Positions 18,036 through 26,639 of a DNA stretch of 50,233 nt are shown in pieces; position 1 is the first letter of the stretch, and each line of letters begins with the position of its first letter. The notes beneath the pieces are model-generated. The model did not search any database. It saw only the letters and a list, made by a program, of their open reading frames with translations, and had not been told where the DNA came from. Source of the stretch: JANOAR01 sp031411235. GTDB lineage: Bacteria; Verrucomicrobiota; Verrucomicrobiia; Verrucomicrobiales; Verrucomicrobiaceae. Made by a program: the position numbers and the translations under genes. Where the stretch lies: NCBI GenBank assembly GCA_031411235.1, contig JANOAR010000306.1, positions 1 through 50,233 on the forward strand, read 5' to 3'.

Positions 18036-18331
18036 GAATCGAGTTTCACAAAGGTGCCCGCCGAGACCTCATCGAAGGCTTTCGCTGGTATGAAAAGCAC
18101 AGCGATCAAGCCGCGCAGAGACTCATCGAGCAAGTATCCGCCACCCTTGATGCCATTCTCAAAGACCCCACTCAGCACCGCCCGTGGAAAAGGGGCAGTC
18201 AGATTCGGGTCATCAATCTCGAAGACTACCCCTACCAGCTCTACTACATCATCACAGGCAACCTGATCACCATTGTCGCCACCGCTCACGAGAAGCGACG
18301 CCCAGAATATTGGCGTCGCCGCATCAAGTAA
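18032..18331 (+). CDS. ParE/RelE-type toxin
   Basis: A 99-residue type II toxin with the ParE/RelE superfamily pattern: MRIEFHKGARRDLIEGFRWYE at the start, the FWY...A helix, RVINLEDYPYQLYYIITGNLITIVATAHEKRRPEYWRRRI at the end. The 'A-H-x-K-R-x-P-x-Y-W' ending is common in this group. Members either inhibit gyrase (ParE) or cut mRNA (RelE); the sequence alone does not separate them. It is translationally coupled to the antitoxin and appears intact, so the antitoxin is probably needed for viability. Confidence 0.85.
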   Translation: MRIEFHKGARRDLIEGFRWYEKHSDQAAQRLIEQVSATLDAILKDPTQHRPWKRGSQIRVINLEDYPYQLYYIITGNLITIVATAHEKRRPEYWRRRIK

Positions 18332-18336
18332 CATTC

Positions 18337-18517
18337 ATGAACGCCGATCAGCCCAACGATGCCGACAAGAGCAAGCAGTGCCAAGCTGCGCTCGAAGCCG
18401 CATTTGGCATGTGGAAAGATCGTAACGACCTTGGATTGGCTTATAAAGCGCAAGGATCGAGTGTTTCCCGGTTGGACTGATCGCGAGCCAGAACAACAGC
18501 AGAGACTGAAGCCATGA
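18337..18517 (+). pseudogene. Frameshifted VapB-like antitoxin remnant
   Basis: The first frame reads MNADQPNDADKSKQCQAA then ALEAAFGMWKDRND and stops at 18480 after a non-matching tail. In the next frame the reading TLDWLIKRKDRVFPGWTDRE continues to a TGA (18515-18517) that overlaps the next start codon. 'AAFGMWKDRxD' followed by 'WL...R' is the usual end of AbrB/VapB-like antitoxins, so a single-base deletion near 18435 would explain both. The shift is inferred from the protein pattern; a real small gene of 47 residues is possible. Confidence 0.5.
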
Positions 18518-18816
18518 ACCAGCCCGTTGCCCACACCATTGATTCCTTGTTCGAGGCGGTTCAGACGTTGCCCATCAACGATCAATACGCGCTCTACAAT
18601 CGCATGGGCGATGGGCTGCATGGTGGCCCGAACAGCGACATGGATGACAGGCCTTTGTCGCCTGAGTGGACGGCTGAGATTGATCGGCGGCTAGCTGCCG
18701 CAGATGCGGGATTGACCACTTACTATTCACTTGAGGAAGTGCTGGCTGAGGCGCGGCCTGGGTTTCCTGGTCGATCAGATCGAGACTCACAAGCCAGCGA
18801 AGATGCTGATAAGTAA
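18514..18816 (+). CDS. Second addiction-module antitoxin, orphan
   Basis: A 100-residue paralogue of the protein at 17775: IDSLFEAVQTLPINDQYALYNRMGDGLHG parallels LDFVLEAARKLPIDDQYSLYNHL. Later, WTAEIDRRLAAADAGLTTYYSLEEVLAEAR matches the C-terminal helix of its paralogue. No toxin gene follows; the next gene is the Mrr-like nuclease. It may buffer the neighbouring toxin (anti-addiction) or be a remnant. The C-terminal 20 residues (RSDRDSQASEDADK) are extra. Confidence 0.72.
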   Translation: MNQPVAHTIDSLFEAVQTLPINDQYALYNRMGDGLHGGPNSDMDDRPLSPEWTAEIDRRLAAADAGLTTYYSLEEVLAEARPGFPGRSDRDSQASEDADK

Positions 18817-18840
18817 CTCATTCCATAACAAACACGACTT

Positions 18841-19749
18841 ATGGCAAAACAGACCCGCGCTGAATTCATTCAATGGATGCCCCATGTGCTAGAGGCACTT
18901 CGTGCCCTTGGTGGCTCAGCACCGCCTCGCGAGGTCTATGACAAAGTGGCGGCATTGGCCAAAGTGCCAGACGAAAAACGGTTTGCAAAGCTCAGTAGCG
19001 GGCCACTTCGTTTTCCCAATCAAGTTGCTTGGGCTAAACAGTACTTGGTCTGGGAGCATTTGGTTTCATCAGCCAAGCGAGGTATCTGGATGCTCACCGC
19101 AGAAGGCGCTGACACTCGCCTTAGCGAAGAGCAGGCGAGCGCTATCCTCTTCAAATGGGCGGCGATACATGCTCAGAAGAAAAAAACAGAGCCCGATACA
19201 ACGCCTCCAATCAAAGACGAGCCGACTGATGAGGGGCTTGAACCTGCGTCTGACTATCGCAGCGAGGTTCTTAGCCTTTTGCAAAATTTTGAGCCCAGCG
19301 CCTTCGAACGTTTCTGTGCGGCCCTTCTCCGACATCTCGGCATGGTGGGAGTCAAAGAAATCGGTGGATCTGGAGACAAGGGCATTGATGGCATCGGCTA
19401 TCTTCCCATGGGCATTGGCTCGATTATCACCACCAAGATTGCGTTCCAATGCAAGCGCTACAACGACAATGGTGGAGTAACTCCCGCTCAAGTTCGTGAG
19501 TTCCGTGGTGCCATTGGCCACCGCGCTGAAAAGGGCATCATCTTCACAACGGGTTACTTCACAAAAGAAGCTAAAGCTGCCGCTGGCGATGACATGGCCA
19601 CACCCATTGAGCTCGTTGATGGCGAACGTCTTGTGGAATTGCTCGCCGTGAATCAGTTCGGCCTCCTGGAAGCTAAAACATATGAACTCGATCACGAAAT
19701 TCTCGGCAACTACGTGACTCACAACGCTAAGCCCAAGCCAACCAAGTAA
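18841..19749 (+). CDS. mrr: Mrr-type restriction endonuclease
   Basis: A 302-residue type IV restriction enzyme. The first 100 residues form the Mrr N-terminal winged-helix domain (ALRALGGSAPPREVYDKV to GIWMLTAEGAD), then a charged linker (about 110-140). The catalytic domain runs from about 147 to 280, with FERFCAALLRHLGMVGVKEIG, GDKGIDGIGY (Asp183), IAFQCKRY (Gln-x-Lys, 203-205) and GIIFTTGYFTKEAKAAA. The D...QxK set is the family's active site. Mrr enzymes cut DNA carrying foreign methylation. Length equals typical Mrr (about 304). It starts 25 bases after the orphan antitoxin and ends 11 bases before cysN, so transcription with cysN is likely. Confidence 0.9.
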   Translation: MAKQTRAEFIQWMPHVLEALRALGGSAPPREVYDKVAALAKVPDEKRFAKLSSGPLRFPNQVAWAKQYLVWEHLVSSAKRGIWMLTAEGADTRLSEEQASAILFKWAAIHAQKKKTEPDTTPPIKDEPTDEGLEPASDYRSEVLSLLQNFEPSAFERFCAALLRHLGMVGVKEIGGSGDKGIDGIGYLPMGIGSIITTKIAFQCKRYNDNGGVTPAQVREFRGAIGHRAEKGIIFTTGYFTKEAKAAAGDDMATPIELVDGERLVELLAVNQFGLLEAKTYELDHEILGNYVTHNAKPKPTK

Positions 19750-19760
19750 TTTCCCCTTCA

Positions 19761-21107
19761 ATGACCACCACCACGCTAAACCCCACCGAATCCTCCCTCC
19801 TTCGCTTCACAACTGCTGGCTCTGTCGATGACGGCAAGAGCACGCTGATTGGCCGGCTGCTTTATGACTCGAAATCCATCTTTGAAGACCAGCTTCTCGC
19901 TGTGGAGGAATCCTCCAAGCGCCGTGGCGATGGGCATGTCAATCTGGCGCTGCTCACTGATGGACTGCGGGCTGAGCGCGAGCAGGGCATCACCATTGAT
20001 GTGGCTTATCGCTACTTTGCCACGCCGAAGCGCAAGTTCATCATCGCCGACACACCGGGGCACATTCAGTACACGCGCAACATGGTCACGGGGGCTTCCA
20101 CGGCGGACTTGGCGATCATTCTTGTCGATGCTCGGCAGGGCGTGGTGGAGCAGACCAAGCGGCACTCTTATCTCGCGGCTTTGCTGCGCATCAGTCATGT
20201 GATTTTGGCGGTGAACAAGATGGACCTCGTGGACTTCGATCAGGCGAAGTATGACGCCATCGTCAGCGAATACATGGCCTTCGCAAAGGGCTTGGAAAAT
20301 GCGCCCTCGATCACGCCGATCCCGATGAGCGCACTGAATGGCGATAACGTGGTGGATCGCTCAACGAATATGGATTGGTATGATGGCCCGACGTTCCTCG
20401 CGCATCTGGAGACAGTGCAGGTCGCGGGCGAGAGCGTCACTGACGAGGCACGCTTCCCCGTGCAATGGGTCATCCGGCCCATTTCGGATGCGAAGGATGA
20501 AAAGCTGGGCCTCGCGCTGCACGACTATCGTGGCTTCGCCGGGCGCATGGCCAGCGGCACCTTCAGTGTGGGCGATAAAGTCGTCGCGTATCCCGCAGGC
20601 ATCGCGACGACGATCACCGGCATCCACACCGAAGCAGGCGCTCAGGATGTGGCGATCCCGCAGTTGTCCTACTCGATCACGCTGGCGGATGAAATCGACA
20701 TCAGCCGTGGTGGCTTGATCGCGAAGAAGGGCGAGGAGCCGCAGGTGAACCAGGAATTCGATGCGATGATCTGCTGGTTCACCGATAAAAAGACACTGAA
20801 GGCGCGCAGCAAATTCCACCTGCGCCACACAACGAATGAGACGCGCGCGGTCGTCACCGATGTGCTCTACAAGGTGAACATCAGCACGCTGGAGAAGACG
20901 CAGGACAGCAAAGAATTCGGCCTGAACGACATTGGTTGCGTGCGCATCCGCAGCTCGTCGCCGATCTTCTTCGACCCCTATTCCAAGAACCGCACCACAG
21001 GCAGCTTCGTCCTCGTCGATGAGCAGACCAACGGCACGGTGGCCGCCGGGATGATCATTCGTGCCGTGGGCAATGGCCTGGATGAGGACACCGAGGTGGC
21101 GATCTAA
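19761..21107 (+). CDS. cysN: Sulfate adenylyltransferase subunit 1 (GTPase)
   Basis: A 448-residue EF-Tu-like GTPase. Motifs: G1 GSVDDGKST (20-28), switch area GITIDVAYRYF, G3 DTPGH (97-101), G4 NKMD (152-155), then domain II (PVQWVIRP to ASGTFSVGDKV) and domain III (CWFTDKKTLKARSKFHLRHT). It ends near residue 448 without an APS-kinase (CysC) extension, unlike fused CysNC proteins. With CysD it forms APS from sulfate. The sequence before ATG (accaagtaatttccccttca) has no Shine-Dalgarno site. Confidence 0.96.
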   Translation: MTTTTLNPTESSLLRFTTAGSVDDGKSTLIGRLLYDSKSIFEDQLLAVEESSKRRGDGHVNLALLTDGLRAEREQGITIDVAYRYFATPKRKFIIADTPGHIQYTRNMVTGASTADLAIILVDARQGVVEQTKRHSYLAALLRISHVILAVNKMDLVDFDQAKYDAIVSEYMAFAKGLENAPSITPIPMSALNGDNVVDRSTNMDWYDGPTFLAHLETVQVAGESVTDEARFPVQWVIRPISDAKDEKLGLALHDYRGFAGRMASGTFSVGDKVVAYPAGIATTITGIHTEAGAQDVAIPQLSYSITLADEIDISRGGLIAKKGEEPQVNQEFDAMICWFTDKKTLKARSKFHLRHTTNETRAVVTDVLYKVNISTLEKTQDSKEFGLNDIGCVRIRSSSPIFFDPYSKNRTTGSFVLVDEQTNGTVAAGMIIRAVGNGLDEDTEVAI

Positions 21108-21130
21108 GTCGCTCTACGCTTGAATGAAAA

Positions 21131-21166
21131 AAGGGACGGCTGGCTATCATGCCAACCGTCCCTTCT
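21131..21166. terminator. Bidirectional terminator between cysN and secG
   Basis: AAGGGACGGCTGGC (21131-21144) pairs with GCCAACCGTCCCTT (21151-21164) with one mismatch, flanked by AAAAA upstream and TTCTTG downstream. It would end cysN on the forward strand and secG on the reverse strand. Confidence 0.85.
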
Positions 21167-21201
21167 TGTATTCTGCGGCTGAGTCCGACTTTGCGAACGC
21201 T

Positions 21202-21783
21202 CTACTTACCCGGTGTTGTCGCTGGAGCGGGAGCAGGCACAGCAGGAGCTGCCGTTGCAGGCTTAGCATCGGCAGGCGTTGTCGGTGCAGGAGCCGGAGC
21301 GACTGGCGCTGGCTTCGCAGCAGACGGGGCGGCTGGGGGAGCCTCAACAGGCTTGGCAACGGTAGGTGCTACGGGTGTCACCGTGACCTTTGGCGCAGCA
21401 ACAGTCGGAGCAGTTGCGGCGGGAGGGATGGTTACAGCACCCGTGGCTGGGGCGGGCTTGCCCACGGGGACGACGGGTGCCACAGCAGGCGTCGTCGCCG
21501 CTTTAGTCGAGGCTTCAAAGAGCTTTTCCTTTGCATCAGCTCCCTGCTTTTTCGAGATCAGCACGCCCAGAACGATGGTGGTGAAGAAAAGGATTGCCGT
21601 CAGCCAAGTCGTGCCCTTTTGCAGCACATTGGTGGCTTGCGCACCCGCGAGGTTGCTCATGGCATCGCCTGCGAAGGTGGCTCCGAGCCCTTCCTGGCGG
21701 GGGCGTTGCATGAGGATAAGCAGGATGAGCAGAAGGCAGACGAGAACCTCTAGGACGGTAAGAAAGTTAATCAGAATGGACAT
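21202..21783 (-). CDS. secG: SecG translocase subunit with a long Ala/Pro tail
   Basis: A 193-residue SecG. The N-terminal 85 residues are standard: the first membrane helix (ILINFLTVLEVLVCLLLILLILMQ), the RQEGLGATFAGDAMSNLAG loop, and the second helix (WLTAILFFTTIVLGVLISKK). The other 100 residues are Ala/Pro/Val/Thr with scattered Lys, more than doubling the usual 70-110-residue length. SecG aids SecYE during protein export. The start at 21783 gives a normal N-terminus; the frame is open 18 codons upstream. It faces argH divergently. Confidence 0.9.
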   Translation of the reverse strand: MSILINFLTVLEVLVCLLLILLILMQRPRQEGLGATFAGDAMSNLAGAQATNVLQKGTTWLTAILFFTTIVLGVLISKKQGADAKEKLFEASTKAATTPAVAPVVPVGKPAPATGAVTIPPAATAPTVAAPKVTVTPVAPTVAKPVEAPPAAPSAAKPAPVAPAPAPTTPADAKPATAAPAVPAPAPATTPGK

Positions 21784-21923
21784 AAAATGGGGCGCGAATA
21801 TGGGGGGATGAGGGCCGTTGGCAAGGTCGTTCATCATTGAATTCTTCCCTCAAGCCCCTTTTGAGTCTATGGAAGCCACCCTTCCCCATTCATTATTCAT
21901 AACTCTTCATTCCTAACTTCCCC

Positions 21924-23291
21924 ATGTGGACCGGTCGCTTTTCCCAACCCACCAGCCAGCTTGTGCAGAGCTATGGCGAATCCGTATCCTTCGACTGGAG
22001 ACTTTACGCGCATGATATTCGCGGCAGCATCGCGCAGTCCAAGGCACTCCTAGCGGCGGGCATCATCACGGCAGAGGAGCAGGCCGACATCGAGCGTGGA
22101 CTAGGCGTCATCAAAGCTGAAATCGACGCTGGCAGCTTCACCTGGAAGCAATCGCTGGAAGACGTCCACATGAACATCGAGTCCGAGCTGACAAAACGCA
22201 TCGGATCCGCCGGAGCCAAGCTGCACACTGCGCGCAGCCGCAATGACCAAGTCGCCCTCGACGTACGGCTCTACTGCCGCGCCGAAGTCGATACCATCAT
22301 TGCATCGCAGCGCTCGTTGCAGCGTGCGCTCATCGAGTGCGCCGAGCGCAACGAAGCCGCCATCATGCCCGGCTACACGCATCTCCAGCGCGGGCAGCCC
22401 GTGCTCTTCGCCCACCATTTGCTCGCCTATGTGGAGATGCTGGATCGCGATGCCGCGCGGCTCACGGATGCCCGCACTCGGGTCAATGTGATGCCACTGG
22501 GTTCCGGTGCGCTCGCGGGCTCTACGATCCTGCTCGACCGCGCCCTGGTAGCTGCCGAACTGGACTTCCCCGCGATCACCCAGAACAGCATGGATGCCGT
22601 GAGTGACCGCGACTTCGTAGCCGAGATCCTCTTCGCCATCGCCCTCTGCGGCGTGCATTTATCGCGCCTCAGCGAGGACATCATCCTGTGGGCCAGCGCC
22701 GAGTTTGGCTTCATCTCGCTGAGCGATGCACACACCACGGGCTCGTCCTTGATGCCGCAAAAAAAGAACCCCGATGTTGCCGAGCTGACGCGTGGTAAAA
22801 CGGGCCGCCTCGTGGGCAATCTCATGGCGCTGCTCACGATTTTGAAAGGCTTGCCGATGACCTACAATCGCGACATGCAGGAAGACAAGGAGCCGCTCTT
22901 CGACAGCATCGGCACCATCAAAGCCGCGCTCGCCGTCTTCGCCGAAATGATCTCGGGCATGGAAGTCCGCGCCGAGCGCACTCGCGCTGCTGCCAGCGAT
23001 CCTATGCTGCTCGCTACCGACCTCGCCGACTACCTCGTGAAGCACGGTGTGCCCTTCCGCCAAGCGCACGAGATCATCGGCAAGCTGGTCGCCTACTCGC
23101 TCAGCGAGAGCCGCCCCTTTGGCGATATGCAGCTCACTGAGTATCAGCAATTTTGGTCGGGCTTCGACGCCAGTCTCTACGACTGCCTGAAACTCGAAAC
23201 GGCACTCGCCGCACGGCAAAATCCCGGTGCGCCGAGCCCCGCGAATGTAGCTGCGCAGCTTCATCGCTGGCGCAACGTGCTATCTCAGTAG
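21924..23291 (+). CDS. argH: Argininosuccinate lyase
   Basis: A 455-residue argininosuccinate lyase of the fumarase/aspartase superfamily. The start MWTGRFSQPTSQLVQSYGESVSFD is typical. Also seen are DVHMNIESELTKRIG, KLHTARSRNDQVALDVRLY, MPGYTHLQRGQPVLFAHH, and the superfamily signature GSSLMPQKKNPD (about residues 273-284) whose serine is the catalytic base. It splits argininosuccinate into arginine and fumarate in the last step of arginine synthesis. The 20 bases upstream are pyrimidine-rich with no Shine-Dalgarno site. No other arg gene is in the window. Confidence 0.97.
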   Translation: MWTGRFSQPTSQLVQSYGESVSFDWRLYAHDIRGSIAQSKALLAAGIITAEEQADIERGLGVIKAEIDAGSFTWKQSLEDVHMNIESELTKRIGSAGAKLHTARSRNDQVALDVRLYCRAEVDTIIASQRSLQRALIECAERNEAAIMPGYTHLQRGQPVLFAHHLLAYVEMLDRDAARLTDARTRVNVMPLGSGALAGSTILLDRALVAAELDFPAITQNSMDAVSDRDFVAEILFAIALCGVHLSRLSEDIILWASAEFGFISLSDAHTTGSSLMPQKKNPDVAELTRGKTGRLVGNLMALLTILKGLPMTYNRDMQEDKEPLFDSIGTIKAALAVFAEMISGMEVRAERTRAAASDPMLLATDLADYLVKHGVPFRQAHEIIGKLVAYSLSESRPFGDMQLTEYQQFWSGFDASLYDCLKLETALAARQNPGAPSPANVAAQLHRWRNVLSQ

Positions 23292-23297
23292 GCGGCG

Positions 23298-24188
23298 TCA
23301 CTCGACCTTCATCGTCCACGCCTTCAGCCACTCCACGCCAGTCTTTGCAAACCCTCGCGCTTTCAGTTTCGCCTCCATATCCACGAGATGCGCTGCCCCG
23401 TAGAAGATAGCGATCTTGCGCTGCCCCTTGGCCATTTGTTTGTCCATCTGCTCCAACGCCACGCGATTGCGCTCGCCGATGATGACCGTGCCGCCACCTG
23501 CTTCCATGCCGCTGATGAGGGCTTCCATCGTGTCGAATTCGCGCCCGATGAGCAGCTTTAAATCATCGGCTTTGTCGGGCTTGGAGAGTATCTGCAACAG
23601 CTTCACTAGGCTAGGTTGCTGGGTCGCCTTGCCCTCCTCGGCCATCTGCATTTGCACCAGCCAAGCCTTGATCATGAGCCCCGCAAAGGACTCTTGCTTC
23701 TGCTCTTTTGCGCCATCGAACTGTTTCATCGTCATGTCGGCATGAACCAAATTTTTTGCCTTGTAGTCGATGCCTTCGAGCTGGCCGGTAAGCTTCAGCG
23801 TATCGCGCATCATCGTGTGCAGTTGGCCTATCCAGGCGAGCTTGGCCTTGTCATCTCCCGGCGCTGGAGCGGAAGGTTTACCACTCGCAGGCATCGGCCC
23901 GCCGACGAGTTCATAGAGCACCGATTCATAGGTTTTGAAGCGCGTGTTTAACTCGTCGTAGTAGCTCTTGTCGGCGATGTGGACAGCCCCGATGAGAGCC
24001 ACCTCCGCGCCCTTTGAATCACGGAAATGTGCGACCGCCGTTTGCAGACTTGCCTCGGTATCGCCTTCGATAAAGCGGACATAATCGGGCGGCTTTGGCA
24101 CCGTGGGCGATGCCTTAGCAGGAGGCACAGGCTCAGCGGCGCAAAGGCTAAAAGCCGTGAGATAAAATAGAGCGATGAGGCGAGTCAT
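23298..24188 (-). CDS. TraB/GumN-family protein, exported
   Basis: A 296-residue protein with a signal peptide (MTRLIALFYLTAFSLCAAEP). The TraB/GumN core appears as AEVALIGAVHIADKSYYDELN and ESVLYELVGG, then GQLEGIDYKAKNLVHADMTM and a final GTVIIGERNRVALEQMDKQMAKG with a terminal IAIFYGAAHLVDMEAKL. These elements fit metalloprotease-like TraB proteins; E-x-x-H-like positions are not certain. Its role is unknown. The start at 24188 was chosen for the leader. It ends six bases from argH, converging with it, so the two stops nearly meet. Confidence 0.8.
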   Translation of the reverse strand: MTRLIALFYLTAFSLCAAEPVPPAKASPTVPKPPDYVRFIEGDTEASLQTAVAHFRDSKGAEVALIGAVHIADKSYYDELNTRFKTYESVLYELVGGPMPASGKPSAPAPGDDKAKLAWIGQLHTMMRDTLKLTGQLEGIDYKAKNLVHADMTMKQFDGAKEQKQESFAGLMIKAWLVQMQMAEEGKATQQPSLVKLLQILSKPDKADDLKLLIGREFDTMEALISGMEAGGGTVIIGERNRVALEQMDKQMAKGQRKIAIFYGAAHLVDMEAKLKARGFAKTGVEWLKAWTMKVE

Positions 24189-24296
24189 GACGCGAAGTAT
24201 AGCATAACAAGCTGAGTTGTTGCCAAAGGAAGCATGTCCTCGCCGTGACTCGATTCTCATGAAAGTTCGCGACGTTTCAGGGCTTATTCCCCCACC

Positions 24297-25643
24297 ATGC
24301 TCACCCTGCATAGTTCCTCTGGAGGTCGCTTCTGCGACGGCCTCGTGCGCCGCGATTTCCTCAAAATTGGCGGCCTCGCGATGGGTGGGTTGTCACTGCC
24401 CGAGGTGCTCCGCGCCGAAGCCTCGCCAACGCGCACGGGCCAGCCACACAAGGCCGTGATTATGGTCTTCCTGCCTGGTGGCCCACCGCATCAAGACATG
24501 TTCGACATGAAGATGGACGCCCCGTCTGAGATACGCGGCGAGTTCAAGCCCATCTCCACCACCGTGCCCGGCCTGCAAATCTGCGAGCACTTGCCCAAGC
24601 TCGCCAAGCTGATGGACAAATGCACGCTCATCCGCTCGATGTCGGACTGCGAGCCACAGCACGATGCGTTTCAATGCCTCACCGGTAGGGGCTTAAAACA
24701 ACAGCCACCCGGCGGCTGGCCGTCCTTCGGCTCCATCGTTTCCAAACTGCAAGGCCAAACAGATCGCGCCGTCCCCGCCTTCGCCGGGCTCTCGCCAAAG
24801 ATGGGCCACATGGAATGGGCGCGCACGGGCGAGCCAGGATTCCTCGGCGTCGCGCACGGCCCCTTCCAGCCAAACCGTGGCGGTGGCACCGATGATATGT
24901 CGTTAAACGGTATCACGCTGGATCGACTGCATGATCGCTCGGCCTTGCTGCGAGGCTTCGACGACTTCCGCCGCAACATGGATGCGAGTGGCCTCATGGC
25001 GGGGCTCGACACCTTCAACCAACAAGCCTTGGGCGTGCTCACCAGCTCAAAGCTGCTCGATGCGCTGAACCTTTCCAAAGAGGATCCTCGCATCGTCGAA
25101 AGGTATGGCAAAGGCTTCAACGTCAACCGCGACGACGGCGGCCCGCGTCTCACCGAGCACTTCCTCGCGGCCCGCCGCCTGGTCGAGGCTGGTGCCCGCG
25201 TGGTGACACTCGGCTTTAGCCGCTGGGACTACCATTCCAACAACTTCGGCCAACTGCGCGAAGACCTGCCGCTGCTGGATCGTGGTCTCAGCGCCTTGAT
25301 CACCGACCTGCATGAGCGCGGGCTGGATAAAGATGTGTCCGTGGTCGTGTGGGGCGAGTTTGGCCGCACCCCCACAATCAATGCCAAGGGTGGCCGCGAT
25401 CATTGGCCGCGCGTCTCCTGCGCGCTGCTCGCTGGCGGCGGCATGAATCACGGCCAAGTCATCGGTGCCACTGATAAACTCGCTGGCGAAGCCATCGAGC
25501 GCCCCGTGCGTTTCGGCGAAGTCTTCGCCACGCTGTATCAGCGCCTCGGCATCGACGTGAATAAAGTCACCCTCGACGACCACGCAGGTCGCCCGCAGTA
25601 CCTCGTGCCCGACGGATTGCAGCCGATGGCTGAGTTGGTGTAA
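24297..25643 (+). CDS. DUF1501 family protein with Tat leader
   Basis: A 448-residue DUF1501 (sulfatase-like fold) protein. RRDFLKIGGLAMGGL (about 18-32) is a twin-arginine signal. The body has VIMVFLPGGPPHQDMFDMK, FKPISTTVPGLQICEHLPKLAKLMDKCTLIRSM and WGEFGRTPTINAKGGRDHWP. Many members are paired with PSD1/cytochrome-type proteins in Planctomycetes and Verrucomicrobia and may act on polysaccharides, but no activity is proven. Unlike the copy at 40747, no PSD1 gene is nearby. It faces away from the TraB gene with 108 bases between. Confidence 0.88.
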   Translation: MLTLHSSSGGRFCDGLVRRDFLKIGGLAMGGLSLPEVLRAEASPTRTGQPHKAVIMVFLPGGPPHQDMFDMKMDAPSEIRGEFKPISTTVPGLQICEHLPKLAKLMDKCTLIRSMSDCEPQHDAFQCLTGRGLKQQPPGGWPSFGSIVSKLQGQTDRAVPAFAGLSPKMGHMEWARTGEPGFLGVAHGPFQPNRGGGTDDMSLNGITLDRLHDRSALLRGFDDFRRNMDASGLMAGLDTFNQQALGVLTSSKLLDALNLSKEDPRIVERYGKGFNVNRDDGGPRLTEHFLAARRLVEAGARVVTLGFSRWDYHSNNFGQLREDLPLLDRGLSALITDLHERGLDKDVSVVVWGEFGRTPTINAKGGRDHWPRVSCALLAGGGMNHGQVIGATDKLAGEAIERPVRFGEVFATLYQRLGIDVNKVTLDDHAGRPQYLVPDGLQPMAELV

Positions 25644-25822
25644 AACTCCCGGTTTGTAGCCACCAGGACGATGCCGCACACGCCGCTTGAAAGCTTATTT
25701 CAGTGCCATTCTTGCCTGCCCCTTTCTTCCTTTCCTCCTGGTGAGTTGAGCTGACTTCTATTCGAACTGGACGGCCAAAACCCTTGGTGCAGTAGCGAAC
25801 TTTAACGGTTTAAAAATCTCAC

Positions 25823-25851
25823 TTGACGCCTGCTATTGGCTCAATTAATGC
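25823..25851 (+). promoter_or_regulatory. Possible sigma70-type promoter of the beta-barrel gene
   Basis: TTGACG (25823-25828) is followed after 17 bases by TAATGC (25846-25851), about 25 bases before ATG at 25877. The -35 hexamer is good and the -10 is weak. The proposal rests only on position and sequence. Confidence 0.3.
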
Positions 25852-25876
25852 GACTGCGTCTCATTTCCATTAACTC

Positions 25877-26635
25877 ATGAAATCGTATCTCCCTTCTTCA
25901 ATTCTCGCTGTCACCATTGCTGCTCTCACAGCATTGCCGTCCACCCCAAGCCAGGCCAATGAGCGCCGCTTTGCTTACAGCTACGAAACCACGACCATGC
26001 CGAAGGGCTCTTTGGAGTTTGAACCCTGGTTCACTTACAAGCACTACGACGACAAGGATCGGTTCGAATTCCGCTATGAGTTGGAATACGGTGTGACCGA
26101 TAATTTTCAACTCGGTGCCTACCTCTCCGACTGGCGCATCACGGATCTGGATGATGGCGATACAGAGGCGGAATGGCGCACGGCTGGCATGGAAGCGATC
26201 TACTCGCTGTCTGACCCAAACAAAGACTGGCTCGGCTCGGCCCTCTATGGCGAGGTGTTAATCGGTCCTGAGAAGTTCGCTCTGGAAGGCAAGTTGCTGC
26301 TGCAAAAAAATTTCGGACCGCTGGCACTGGTTTATAACGCTATTGTGGAAGCCGAGTGGGAAGGCTCGAACTATGATGAAAAAGTGGGCGTGTGGGAAAA
26401 CACTTTTGGCGTGAGCTATCAGTTAAATCCCAAGTTTACAGTTGGTGTGGAAGCCTTACACGAGGTGGAATTTGCAGACTGGTCGGAGGCGGGCGATCAC
26501 GTTTTCTACGCGGGTCCAAACCTGTCCTACCGCACCAAGGGTTTCTACGCGACAGTGGCTGGCTTGGTGCAAGCCTCGGATGTCGATGGGGAACCTGAAG
26601 CGCAGGTGCGCCTATTAATGGGATTCACATTCTAA
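25877..26635 (+). CDS. Predicted outer-membrane beta-barrel protein
   Basis: A 252-residue protein with a cleavable leader (MKSYLPSSILAVTIAALTALPSTPSQA). The mature part is rich in alternating aromatic and acidic strands, such as GSLEFEPWFTYKHYDD, RFEFRYELEYGVTDNFQLGAYL and FGPLALVYNAIVEAEWEG. It ends in MGFTF; a terminal aromatic residue is common in BAM-inserted barrels. No motif identifies a substrate. A small haem lipoprotein begins four bases after its stop, suggesting a two-gene unit. Confidence 0.75.
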   Translation: MKSYLPSSILAVTIAALTALPSTPSQANERRFAYSYETTTMPKGSLEFEPWFTYKHYDDKDRFEFRYELEYGVTDNFQLGAYLSDWRITDLDDGDTEAEWRTAGMEAIYSLSDPNKDWLGSALYGEVLIGPEKFALEGKLLLQKNFGPLALVYNAIVEAEWEGSNYDEKVGVWENTFGVSYQLNPKFTVGVEALHEVEFADWSEAGDHVFYAGPNLSYRTKGFYATVAGLVQASDVDGEPEAQVRLLMGFTF

Positions 26636-26639
26636 ATCG

